Origin: Centropus unirufus
Lineage: Eukaryota; Chordata; Aves; Cuculiformes; Centropidae
DNA length: 64,000 nucleotides
NCBI GenBank assembly: GCA_013397695.1
Contig: VYZI01000134.1
Span: 796,830 to 860,829 of the forward strand
Direction of reading: 5' to 3'
In this document: positions 1 through 12,300 of the stretch, piece by piece
How positions within the stretch are numbered: position 1 is the first letter of the stretch
How the letters are laid out: every line of letters begins with the position of its first letter
Position numbers and translations under genes: made by a program
Notes under the pieces: model-generated
Database searches by the model: none
What the model was told of the DNA's origin: nothing
The model's input: only the letters and a program-made list of their open reading frames with translations

Positions 1-3000
1 ACTTGTAACGCAAGCAAATGCCACAGCCCTGCAAAAAATAAGTGTCATTACTTTACCTGTGCAGATTATCCTGAAAGACAAAGTAGTAGGATTGAATGAT
101 GCCTCTACGCTATCATGCATGTATCCTGCTATTTGTTCTCTGATTTATTAAGTGTATGACCAAGGTAACCTGTTATCACGCGCCAGTTGAATTTGAGTGA
201 TTGTCCTTGCGTGTAGTTCACATACAGAAAGGTGCCATCAGTGTTGCCTGCTGATTCTGTAATCTTTTTTTTTCTTCTGTGACTAATTGTGTGAGCTTAA
301 TGTTATTTTTTTAATGAATAGAATAGACTTCTAATACCTGTTTAGCACTGGCCAGCCATCTGCTGGGAAAGGGATACAGCAAAAATCCAAACCTCCACTT
401 GTGTTTCTTATCTTAACCTGTCCTGTGCCTTTCAAAGAAAGTAATTCCAGGACAGCCTTTGAAAAGTGCCTGTATCCCACCCAGAGACAATATTGCTTCT
501 CTTCCTAGCTGGTCTGCTAATGCATCTAAGCAGCTCACTGAGAAAGCCCTGTACTTTGGCCGTGGAGCTTAGCCAAAGACTGCATCCTTTTTAGTCATTA
601 ACTACATCATCTTTGATATATGTCTGAGGTATTTACAGTTTTTGCCTGACCAAATGTTTTCAGGCTTAACAAAACCCACACGCCTCTGTAGTGCCTATGG
701 ATAATCCAGGTCTAACATTTCAAAGCTTTGCAAGATCCTCCCCTGATGTCTGAGAGGATATAAATAGTATTCAGTGCAATTAACATCAGCAAAGTTATGT
801 TGCAAATACATTTACTCTGTTACTGCCTTTCCCCATGTCTTAATTTCAAGATGCTAAGTTTTCCAAAATAAATTTATCAATTTATTTTGTTTTATGAGAA
901 GAGAAGAATTTTCTTCCTCTGTCTCACTAGAGAAGAATTGTTTCAATTCAAATCTTTTTTTTTGGTGCAGAAGTATTGAGGAGGTAATGTTATTGCTATG
1001 ATGGACTAAGAATATGAGGCAGGTGAGATTGTGTGAAGGAGTAAATTAGTAGCTGGTATAATAGAATTACCACATTTTCCTGCAAAATGCCCTGTTTTTT
1101 TCCTTTTGTAGCACCACTTAGTAGAGAAAAGGGAAAAAAAATCCTCACAATCCCCAAGCCTGTTGACATATCTAAAGATCTTGCACTACAACCGTGAGAG
1201 CATAGCTCAAGGCAGAGGGCTGGACACTCTTGGAGTCTGGCTAAAGTAGATGCCAGGCCAAATCTCACCATAATTAAAACCATTTTGGAAGCTGTTTCCG
1301 ATTATGGCAGCTGCCATTGGACCACGTTCCTCTCCCCACCCACACCCCCTCCTGCTCACGGAGGATTGGGGTTGTCCCTGAAGCAGCTCCATGCAGAACC
1401 ACAAAACCCTCCTGCTTCAGCTGTCTTCACACAGCATGGGAGGAAGCATTCTCTGGCCGGGGAAGAACGGGGCTCGCACTTATAATCTGGACTTGCAACT
1501 GAAAGGTTATTTAGGAGGCAAGTGCTCTGGCTTCCCAAAAGCAGGCTTAAAAGGCTGTAGGGTATGTTTTCAAAGCACGGCACGGGATTTCAGCCATGTG
1601 ACTCATTAATGTCAATGGGAATCATGTTGTTAAAACTTTGTGAAGTGCTTTGAAAATATATCCCTGTATGTCAATTTTCTTTGCTAGGCAAAATTATCAA
1701 AAGCAGACCTTGTGGGCCATTCTTTTTAAAAGAAGGTTTGCAGTATTATATGCTAATAAATCAACAGTAGAGTGGTCTTGATCTGCTCTTGTTTCTTCCT
1801 CCTCCCTCTCCACTTTCCATTTTACCATTGACTTTGATTTTATGCAGAGTTATAGTAACATATAGCTTTTGCAGACATCGCCTGAAGGAAGGCAACTGCA
1901 AAGTCTCAGAGACTGGATTGCAAATTGTGCGAAAAGCAAGAATTGTTATATAGAGGGATAATAATGCTTATTGCACCATTTCAGCTGTAAAGCAGATTCA
2001 GTAAGGAAAAAAGAACGTATTTAGATTTCTTTAATGACTGTTTTCATTAGCAAATTGCAACAAATCAACCCTTACTTATTAAAAAAATATTTGAAGGATT
2101 TGCAATTACCTTCTCAGGAAAACTCTGGGATCTTCTAATAACAAAATATCAGATGACAAGAATATGTGATTAGCACCGAAAACAAGCTAACATAAAGAGA
2201 TCTCTGGTTTCCCATGAAGAATTATACTTCCTTTGGTTCTATTGAATACAAAGAGAATTATACTGAAATGCTTGTAAGCTCTGAATTACAACAGAGGGAT
2301 TAATCATGTATTCCTATTAGCTGCATTTTGTATTTGTTCAGAACATGCTGCTGTGCTTTTGGTCCTTCCTTCAGAAGTCAGAGACATCTCCAATGTATTG
2401 CTTATTACTTGTGTAGCAAAAAGGTGTCAAATCTCTATACGTTGGAAACCTTTTTGCCTTTAGATCACCAGTTCATATCTGTCTGGAGAACCATGTCATA
2501 ATTTCAACTAATCTCTGGAATAAAATGATTGCAGTCTGTATGGATAGCCTCTCATATGCCTCTGTAGTTTCATTTCTCTACTAGTAGCCGTTCCATTCAG
2601 TAACTGCTCTTTTTACATGTCTCAGCAAAGCCAGAAGACTACAATTAGTCTTTTTCTCTTGAAAGTCACTGTTGTGGAACTGTTTTGGGATGGTGGTGTT
2701 AATAAAGCTTGTATGCTTCTGCTTTGTGACTGTATATGGTGACTGGTAGTCAATCAGAGCGGGAATGTCTCATGGATAATCCAAGTTGAAAAGAAAGCAG
2801 ATCTGTCTTCATGACTGCTAAATAAGAGAGCAAGAAACTGCCAGACTTCTCAGCTAAGTAGACAAAGGTAGATAGAAGTACCCTAGAGAGGAGAAATAAA
2901 GTGCACCCGTCCGTGTACCTGCTTATTTTTATCTTCATTTTTCCTTTCAAAAAGGAAATAACATTTTTGCACAGTCTGCTATGTCCCTAAGCTTTCTGAC

Positions 3001-6000
3001 AATATTGGATGTTTGCTTATGTTATGTCCTAATTTAAAAGAGTAGGATCATTTATTTAATGATAATTCTGTGTAATGATGTCCTCCAAACTTCCAAAAGC
3101 CCACTATTTATACACCTTTAAACATGCTCCCTCTTATGACTTCACAGAAGATGGCATAGTGCCGCTGAAAAGTGGATATCTGGATTATAACACCAAATGT
3201 AAGGATGCCATAAGGGTTACTTTGAGAGAGATGAGTTCCTGCACATTTTCCAGTAGTCACATTTTCTCATTTTTTATTTATAACAATTTTTTTCCCCTTG
3301 GTGCGCAAAAGCTTTTTAGTATGCTTTCCCTGAAGTATCTGGAAAAGTCTATCTCCTGGACTATCTTGCAGAACCATATTGGGCTTGGGGAAGACACTTC
3401 TTAGGACTCAGCCAGAAAATACAAGAAGGTCAGTGAAAAATTTGGAGCTCTGTTCTATACCTGATAGTCAATAGTCATCCAAAGCATAATGCTTAGGAAA
3501 AACCTGAGGCGGAAAAGTTTGTGTGATTTGTCATTTTGTCTGATATAAAGTATGGCCAGCAGCAGTTATTCCAAAGTAAATAGAAAAAATGAAAGAGAGA
3601 GTAAGTTGAGAAGGCTGGTATACCTTCTTCAAATACATGCCTAGATATTCAGCCCGGGCAGCACTCTGAAAACCTGAAACTCAGGCTCAATAAAGAAGAG
3701 CCCTTTCTCTGTAATTGTCTTGTTATTAGCAAATAATTTCTCTATTTCCATAATAATTCTTCTTTCCTATAGAAAGATTTTAAAAGCCTTTTGTGTTTGG
3801 ATACCATGGTGATAAATGTCATATAAAACTTCGGTGAGAGAAAGAGTGCTAAATTTCTAAAAGTTACAGTTTGGGGTTTTTTCACGGTACCAACAAAAGG
3901 AATTGTAATGGATTTCTATACACAGGGGTGGTAAAGTCACTTTTCTAGACTATGTTCATGTACTGTGAATATCGTTACATTCATTACCATTATGATTAAA
4001 TAATCCTACTAAAACACTTTCCACATAAAGAATGGTGGAAACCTCTTTTTATGAAGGTAACGCTAGTTACTTTCAACTGTATGCTTTTGGCGGGAACGCA
4101 AAGGGGAATCTCAAGAAATGATAATGAGATGTGTATTTTGTGACTGCAGAAGTAATTTTAGAACATGAGCCCTGTTATTCGGTAGATTTTCATGCTTTCA
4201 CCAGGTGAACATGTTGCCCCATTGCCTCGTTTTCCAAAGACATGTGATTTAATCTCTTTGAGGTAAAGCAAAATCTGTGAATCCATAGCGAAATCTGTGG
4301 TAAGCCATATTCTGTCTAATATAGCCTAGTCAGTAAAAATCAACAAAACACAGAGTTTCCTTAGTCTTTCCAGAGGTTGATGTCTCACTCTTTCTCATAT
4401 ACCCTTCCTCTGCCATAACACAGGAGTATGTGACTTCTGATGTATTTATTATGTCTGTAACTTCAGATTATTTTTTGAGTTTGCTTTTCACTTTTCTGTC
4501 CATTGGAGGAAGCAAAACTTCTTTTGTATTTATCCTCTGAATTTAAAGATTTCTTTCCTACTGACCCCTGGAAGCTCACAGAGAACTCATTCTCCAAAGG
4601 TTATATTGTTTTCCCTTGGATCTGGTGTATTGCAACCGAATTACGTCATATGATATATGACTGGGCTGATACAGAAATTGAAAAAAAAAAGGCTTGAGGA
4701 CCACCTCCCCTTGCTAACCCAAGTATTTATTGTTTCTTACCTGTACAAATTATTAAACTGCCCAGGCTTTTCTTTTTGGAGTATGGGTGGAGAGTGGACA
4801 CTGGGCCTCGGATCACCAGGTTGACAGAAGGAGATGCATGTACGAGAATCATTACATGAATTGCTTTGGAGATCTCAAGTTTATCTTCAAACAACTGAAC
4901 TGCTAGGCTACCAGTCTGATCAAAAGCATGACTGGAGCAAGTACCAGAGCGGCAGGTGGAAAGACTGACACAAAACTTTTCAGTGATAATCCATAAATGC
5001 TGTACTCTAAACAATTACAGAAAGAATTATAACAGGGGCTGAGCTAAGTCAGCTTATTCGTAGAGAAAATAAAAAAGGGGAAAATAGCTTAAGATCAGTC
5101 CTCCCTTTGGCAAATTCAGTTTAGCCTCTATCAATAGAAAACCTGGAAAAGCACGGAGTGCTCCCATACCTTGAAGATTTGCGCCCCACAGACCCATTGG
5201 TCTGCCAAGGTCTGGCACATTGCCTGGACTAATAAACTCTCTGACAAGCGGGAGCAATGGGGATCTGCGTGCTGAGATGCCCTTGTGGTTCATGTCTGGC
5301 AGAGCTTAATTATTCAGGTTCAGCATCGTGTGAGAGCAGCTGCGCGGCTGCTGGACCTGCTCCCAGGGCTGGTTTCTCAACAGCGCAATGGCTCAGTCTT
5401 GCAGTGGTAGCCGAGAAATTTTAGAGCAGGTAAAGGGACAGAAAGGGGATTGGGAAGTTATTAGTGTTTTCATACTGCTGTTTGTGGAGGGGCTACAAAC
5501 TTGTGCATTATGGTTTTGCTGAGGGAACAGATTGGGTGGAGTTAGTAACATTTTGGGCGGAGGAGTCCATTAGAGAGTTGACACATTTGGGGATTTACAG
5601 GAAACTTTCTCTTTCTGTCTCTGCTTCTGGGAAACCCTTTCAGTTTTGTTTCATAAACATAGAGCCTCCTTCTCTTTGGTCCATCTTCCATAAGGATCAT
5701 GAATCATGTCTTTTCTCCTCTAATGCAGTTACCTTCTCCAAATCCAGGCAACCTCATCTCTGGAGTAGGAAGAAGGCCAGGAAAGACAATAAAGGGAAGC
5801 AAGTCTTGTTCTCCAAGCCACTGCTGAGAGCCTGGAAAAGTCCTAGGAGCTCTGTTGGGCCACAGACTCTGCTGATCCTGCCCCCCACCTGTAGGAGATG
5901 GTCTGGCCTCAGCCCATCCCCATGGTCAGGGAGGTGCACCATGCTGTTCCTGCTGTCCTCCAGGTGCCCCACGTCTTGTTGGGACAGTGGGATGGGAATA

Positions 6001-8219
6001 AACAGGCTGTGGCAGTTTACCTCTCTGGCTGCTTGCTCTTATCACTCTGTAACTGCAAGGTAACTCTGGGTTGTATGCCTTGCATCATTGAACGTGTTTC
6101 TAAAATGCCAACAAACCCATTTTAAAACATTTCCCAAATAAAACTGAAACATTTATGGAGGCAGATTTAGGGCTATCTCAGATTTTGGTAGCTGCAATAT
6201 TTATCATATTTCGAGACACACATGAAAGCAGCTGCTGTTGCCTTACATTATTTTTTATGTCCCATTGTATTTTTACTTTATTTTCCACATCACCTTGTGT
6301 CTTTTTTCCATATTTTCCTTTCTGTGCAAAACTTCTTTCCCTCCTGTAATCTTGATTTATTTCTATTCACCTAATTTTCATTGAGTGTGTGCGTATGTTC
6401 ATTCTTCTGCAGATGCTTTCAATTTGTGTTTTTGAACAGTTTTCTCTAGTTAAATCTTTTTCTTTTTCCTTCTTATCTCAATAGTAAGTTAGGAAAAGAA
6501 ATAAGGGGAACAATTCCTGTAGCAAAAAAAAAAACAGATGGGTTTAGTACTTGGCGAGAAATTTGCAAAGCAATTAACATCATTGCAAAATTTTGTTAAG
6601 CAAACTTCAGAGTCCTTGCAGCTGTAGAGCATGGTGAATGAAACTGAACCCTTTTAGGAAGGTGAGCACCAGGTCAATGGGCCGCGGAAATCCCTCTCTG
6701 ACTTCAAAAAATGATGTTAAAGTTGAAATGTCACTTCATCTGTAGATATTATATTAGTTTCTCCTTTTTTATGTCTTTTACTTATGTTGCTGTCTCCCCG
6801 GTTTCTTCTCACTTTCTTCCATTTCCTATTTCTTGTGCTGTTTGCTGCTTTGTTCCACCTGCTGTCTTTCTCCACCTTGCTCTCCTGGCTGATCAGCGTT
6901 AGCAATAACGGCCCACAGGATGCCTGCTACAAGCACAAAGGAGCATCAATTTTGTTACTGGTCACTAAAGTACAAATAGGTTCCAGTTCTGATGAAAAGA
7001 GTTTTCACACGTCTGACTCACTGGGAAATGCTGCTACAAGTCTTCAAAATAATGAAGGTTTTGGTCCAGTTGCTGTGTGAACTGAGCTGTATAATTGCAC
7101 TTATTTTGTTTTCTATTCCAGTTTTCCTCTGTGTGTGTGTGACTGTGTGTGTTAATTTTACCAACGTGTTTTTGTCTCAGGTGCCTCCAAGTACTGTTTT
7201 CACTAATGGTGTTACTACATTTACATTCTTTCCCCACATTTAATGAAAACTACCCGGCAAAAGATCAAAAGCTTTTCTGTACAAAACAGATTGTTTAAAC
7301 AGCTGAAATACTTCTTACATGGGTCTGCGTCTACTGCAGATTTCTGTGAAGTACTAAGCATCACACATTTAGGCATCTGCCATCTTCGAAGTGATTTCTG
7401 AGTAATGGATGTGAACAAGTCAGCTCTTCAGATGGCAGCTTTCCATAACTGTATTTAATTTTGGGAGTGCTGTTATTTGATATTGCTCCTTTTTCTGGTA
7501 AATTTTATTTCCAAATTTCATTTTCATTATGTTTCTTTTTTATACCATTTCTATTATCTGCCCCAAGGGAGACACCAAGATAAGTACTTTTGAAATAATA
7601 AAAACACAGAAAACACATTTGTGTTCTTTTAAAGCTGGGATTTATATCCTCTCTCACAAATAATGGAAATTCATAACAATAGGCTCATCTGAGTTCAAGA
7701 CAAATGGAGCAACTTTCCATTAACTTCAGAAAGTTTTGAATTGGGGCTTGCACTGTGTTCTTTGGAGTATCAATGAAACATTTGTGCTTTAAAATACTTC
7801 TATATTTTTTTTTGCTGGCATTTGTCTTTCCACTTCCTCTCTGAATTTTTGGCTTCAGAAGGTTCTGTGCATGAATTGTGCATGGCTGAAGTCCACTTTA
7901 GGAATCCTACATTTACTACCTTTCTTTCTTCACTGATTGCCTGCTTAGTTATGGATAATGTAAACTAATGTCTATATTATGATTTTTTTCCCCTTGATGA
8001 CTGCTGTTTTATTATGATAGTTTGTAGTTAGTTTTCTCTTTGAAGCAGACAACTCCAACATTTTCAAATTCTCATTTCTTCACGTCTTTTTTCACTTCCA
8101 GTTCTTAATTCCACCTAATTTTGGAGTACCTTTGTTGGGATAACATTCATAGTACCGACTGTATTTGCTGAGGACCGTGAACTTCTGCTACAAAAAATTG
8201 CATCATTCAAATGGCAGCA
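1..8219. other. AT-rich non-coding DNA, no gene seen
   Basis: No open frame here has a recognisable domain, a credible exon boundary pair or protein-like composition. Short homopolymer runs and a small TG repeat (7131-7152) are the only low-complexity features. The longest frame (+, 5464-6063, 199 codons) has Ser/Trp/Cys-rich composition, no family motif and no promoter or splice context, so I treat it as chance. The stretch is probably intergenic or deep intronic DNA left of the CpG-island promoter. Confidence 0.6.
7131..7152. repeat. Short interrupted (TG)n microsatellite
   Basis: Two short TG runs are separated by an AC interruption at about 7142-7143. It is too short to have an obvious regulatory meaning and is the only clear dinucleotide repeat in the first 8 kb. 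Confidence 0.8.
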
Positions 8220-8220
8220 T

Positions 8221-8290
8221 TTCTCCCCCCTCCCTCCCCCCCCTTTTTTTTTTGTGCCCTCTTGCCTTTTGTTCGCTTTTTTTTGACTCT
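8221..8290. repeat. Polypyrimidine tract (C/T-rich low complexity)
   Basis: About 70 bases are almost all C and T on the + strand: a C-rich block with runs of six and eight C, then T9, then further T-rich sequence ending in T8. No splice exon follows it. It reads as simple low-complexity sequence, with possible non-B structure as inference only. Confidence 0.7.
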
Positions 8291-9267
8291 ATCTAGGAAT
8301 TGAAGTGACTTGGCTGTCCAGGGCAATGTCTGGGTTCCTCTATTTAAATAAAACTGTCAAGTTTGAATGCAGTAGTCTTCAAGGAATTATTTCTAAATGG
8401 CTCTAGCCATGGATGGTGGCCTCTCCTCCCAAATTCCTTGATTGTTCTATTATTTACTGCTTAAGAGGCTTCATAAAAGTTTTAATGTTCCTCACAACAA
8501 CTAGTAAGTAAACCTCCTAAGCTGGTGGGGAGAACTGACTCCAGTGAGAAGACGAATGTTTTATTCTCTGCAGGTTAAGAAGTTTTCTGACAGTATTATG
8601 TATGAGGGTGGTAGTGCTGCACTGGGCTCTAATTCAGTATACTGTTCTCTCAGATGTTAAATTAAAAGGTTTATTAGGTCAGCAATGGTTCATTTGCAAA
8701 GTAAATCATTCAGGTTATTGCCTTCCTGTGTAGCTGTTAATTACAAAATAATGTTTTTTTAAAAAAATTTGCTTGCAGTGGGGCAGGGGGAGGAGAAAAG
8801 ATACCTGGATTTGCACATGTGTGTGCGTGCATATTTATAATTAAACTAGAACAGATAGCCTTTTATGTTCCTCCCCCCACTTCTCCCTGAATACAGGAGA
8901 AACAATTTATGTCCAGCTGAAAGCACAGTAAAGAAACTGCTTTCCTAGAGGGAATTTCTATTCTCAATGCTTAATATTGGAATAACACACCAATTCCCAC
9001 TCCTAAGGTAGAAATTTTGTTGGTAACATTTTTGGGGGAGAAAGAACAAGCTCCTTTGTCATGTATCTATTTGCTTACTCAGTTCTTCTAAGAATTAACT
9101 CTCCTCAGTGCTAGAGACTTTTCTTGACACAGGTGTTTCGTGATGCCCTTTGAATTGTTCAACATTATTGTACATTTCCTGAAGGCATAGTAAGAGTAAA
9201 TTACCCAACCTTTCCAAAAGTGAGAGATCAAACTGAGCTGTTGAAGAGTTATACTCGCTGATTTTAT

Positions 9268-9366
9268 GGGCCAAATTCTCATCTCAGTGAAACGTGTTTA
9301 AATTTTCCCTAAAAGCAGGTCAGCTATTTCAGATTTACACAAAAGTAGCAGAGTCGATTTTGGCTG
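9268..9366. repeat. Degenerate palindromic ancient interspersed repeat
   Basis: The left arm (9268-9303) begins GGGCCAAATTCT and runs into a CTCAGT-GAAAC-GTGTTTAAAT pattern. The right arm (9330-9366) carries CAGATTTACAC and ends with a GATTTTGGCT-like segment that is roughly the reverse complement of the left arm. The 46843-46950 element has the same layout. Arms of this type are familiar to me from old hairpin repeats scattered through reptile and bird genomes, but I cannot give the family name. The centre appears partly deleted. Confidence 0.45.
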
Positions 9367-12300
9367 CAGGTCTGAATTTGGCAGATACACTGTAATAAAA
9401 TTAGTTATTAAAACCCTAAAAATAATAACAGATGCTTTGCCACTTCCTTAGCAAATAGGTTTGAGGACACAAGCTTCTTTGAGAACAAAATAATTTGAAA
9501 CTCCTTAGAAACTCATTCATCTTATCTGGCAGGAAAAAAATCTACAGCAATTTAGCTTGGATCTACTGTTAGTGACTGATGGGTCAGCTTCATTTAAAGA
9601 CTGGACTTGCCTAGCTTCTTATAACTTGGCTATAGGTTTTGGAGGACATCTGCAAATCATTGAATGAATCAGAAAAGTACAAATTCACAACAGTTCTACT
9701 CTCTTGAGTTGCGTTTGATATTTCCTGTTTTGTAAGGTTTCCTTGGTATCTAACACATAGACTGCTGAACACCAGCTGCTCCCAGTGAGTCAGATCCACA
9801 GAACTTTCATCAATTTATCTTGTCATGATTAACTGATTTCTATACTGGAGGAAGGATGTCACCATTTCTTGTAAGTATAAATATTGAATAAACATCCTCT
9901 ATATTTTTCTGCGGTACAAACCTCAGTCGTTGATGTGTCCTGTATTGGTCCCTTTCTCCTCATTATCCCAACTTCTATCAAAGACTCTTGGGGAATTTTT
10001 ATTCTGAACCTAAGATATTTTCAATCATGGACAGGACTGGGTCGCTGACCAGCAATCTACCCTTCCCAGTCACTTCCCAGTTACTACCACTACCTCATGA
10101 CATCAGAAGACCTCTTCACTTAGAAGTCTCTGGTCTAGTCTGTCAATGTGCTGACTGTTCACAACAAGCTATTATTTATCCGTCTATGGATGTCTTCAGA
10201 TAAATGCGGTGAAATCAACTTGTTCTTACTAAATCTTACTTTTCATGGTAAATATTGATTCACTATAAAGTCTGATGGTTTCTGCTGAGCTCGTATATGG
10301 TACCTTCTGTCTAGCAAACATCAGGTCAATGTTTGCTTTTTTTTCCCATAACCCGTTTTCTCTAGACCTTTTCATTTATTTGCTTTTTATTTTTTTAGGA
10401 TGTTGTCTTTGGACTAAGACTTACTGATGATATATGGAGAGAATATCCCCAAGTATATTCTTTTCTTGCTGCCTTTAATAGTCATTGCATTTCTTCCTGA
10501 ACATACGATGTCTCAGCCATCCATGGCTTTGTCTCCCATTTTGTTCTCATAGTGACCATTTCTAATACAGCTCCATGTAGGCAAGCAAATGAGTAATAAG
10601 GGATCATTAGAATCTTCATTAAACTAGTAGAGAGATTTCCTGTATTCCTCAGGTCTCCCCCTTTTCTTTTTCACTTAATCTTCCTGCAGAGAAAAGGATA
10701 GAATGGGCTTAGTTCTGGAGGGAATTCCAGGCTCTTCATCCCTAGTTAGGGTATCTGCTGCTGGCTTCAGATGATTTCTGTAATAGGAAAATATTTTTCT
10801 GGGTTTAACAGAACCTTTCTCTGAGCTTCTGTTGGGTCTTACAAAAGCTTTACCACTTCACAGGGTCCCCTTACTACAACTTGTTTATTATTCTTGTGTA
10901 TTTTGTTGCTGGGGTGTGAGCAGTCAAAGGGATAACATGCTAGTACACAGTAGTTTGAAAATACATGGACATACTGCTAAATGAAAGGGCTTTTATTTTT
11001 TTTTCCTCAATTCTAGCTTTGAGTTGATTTTTTTTCCCATTCCATTTCTGGGATAATGAAATTCTGTTGTTTTATCATCCTCATCCTTTCCGTCAGCCCC
11101 GCATCTGAACACTTCTTCAATCTCAGAATCCTTTTCCTGAGACTGGCTAAGATTATCAATCGTATCAACATATTCCAAGACAGACAAATCCCTCCACCGC
11201 TTTCTAAAGGTGCATAGTCCAAATGTTGAGAAGTAGCTAAAAAATTCTTATGTTCAAAGTATAAAACCAGGAAACTGGGAAGAGCTACACATGTTCTGAA
11301 TGCCGACAGCAGTCCGACTAGAGTGCCTAACAACATTTTGGATTGTAATTGCTGGTCCCTGCCCAATAGCAGCATGAGTTGCACATCTGCACTCTGCTTG
11401 GGCTAATGCACTCAGAGACCGATATTCCCAGCCACACGGGCAATTGAAACTTTGGTGATGTGCACCAACACTTTTTTTGTGCACTGATCCATCACTCATC
11501 ACTCTAAATTCTTGTCTAATTAGCAAATAATCTATCAATTCTCATTTAACACAAAGGGTCCGATTCCAGCCCATGAGAATTTTCTCAGCAGGNNNNNNNN
11601 NNNNNNNNNNNNNNNNNNNNNNNTATATATTTTCTTTTTTTTGCATTTTGCTTATCTATATTCTGAGAAAAGATATTCTGGGTCAACTACGTGGGTCTAA
11701 AGGGATGCACAGCATCTTCACTTGCTTCCTTCTGCTTGAAAAAGCAATTTTTTTCTAGAGATGCCCATATTTTCTGAAGTCTTTTTCTCCCTTCAGGATT
11801 GTTTGCGTGACTTCTCATAGTAAAAGTTCTTCCAAATGTTTCTTCAGTTTTTTGAAGAATGGGCTAGTAGCCAGCTCTTTCTAAAGCACAAAATCTACAT
11901 GCCTTTCCATAATAAACCAATTTCCATTGAAATACTGTCTGCTTACCTTGATAGGAACATAGATGTGATCTTTGACTCATTTTTTCATTTGTTTTGATAG
12001 TATCTATATAATTGTCAGGATTTTTTTAAAAAGGAAGGGGGAATATCTTTGAAAACTGCTCATGACTGACTTACTGGTTTCTGCCCATGGTCTTGTATAT
12101 TGTCAACTCATCATCTTTTTGCATTTATAATCATGCTATTTGATTCAATTCAGAAAAATTCTAGTACAAATTCCCAGAGAAATAATATTCTCGATGGTTT
12201 ACTTTTGTGAGCACTACATTATAGTGCATCTTTCATGAGAAAAAAAAAAAGCAGCATAACACTAATTTTGTATGGTCAAGAGATATCAAACAACTTCCTT

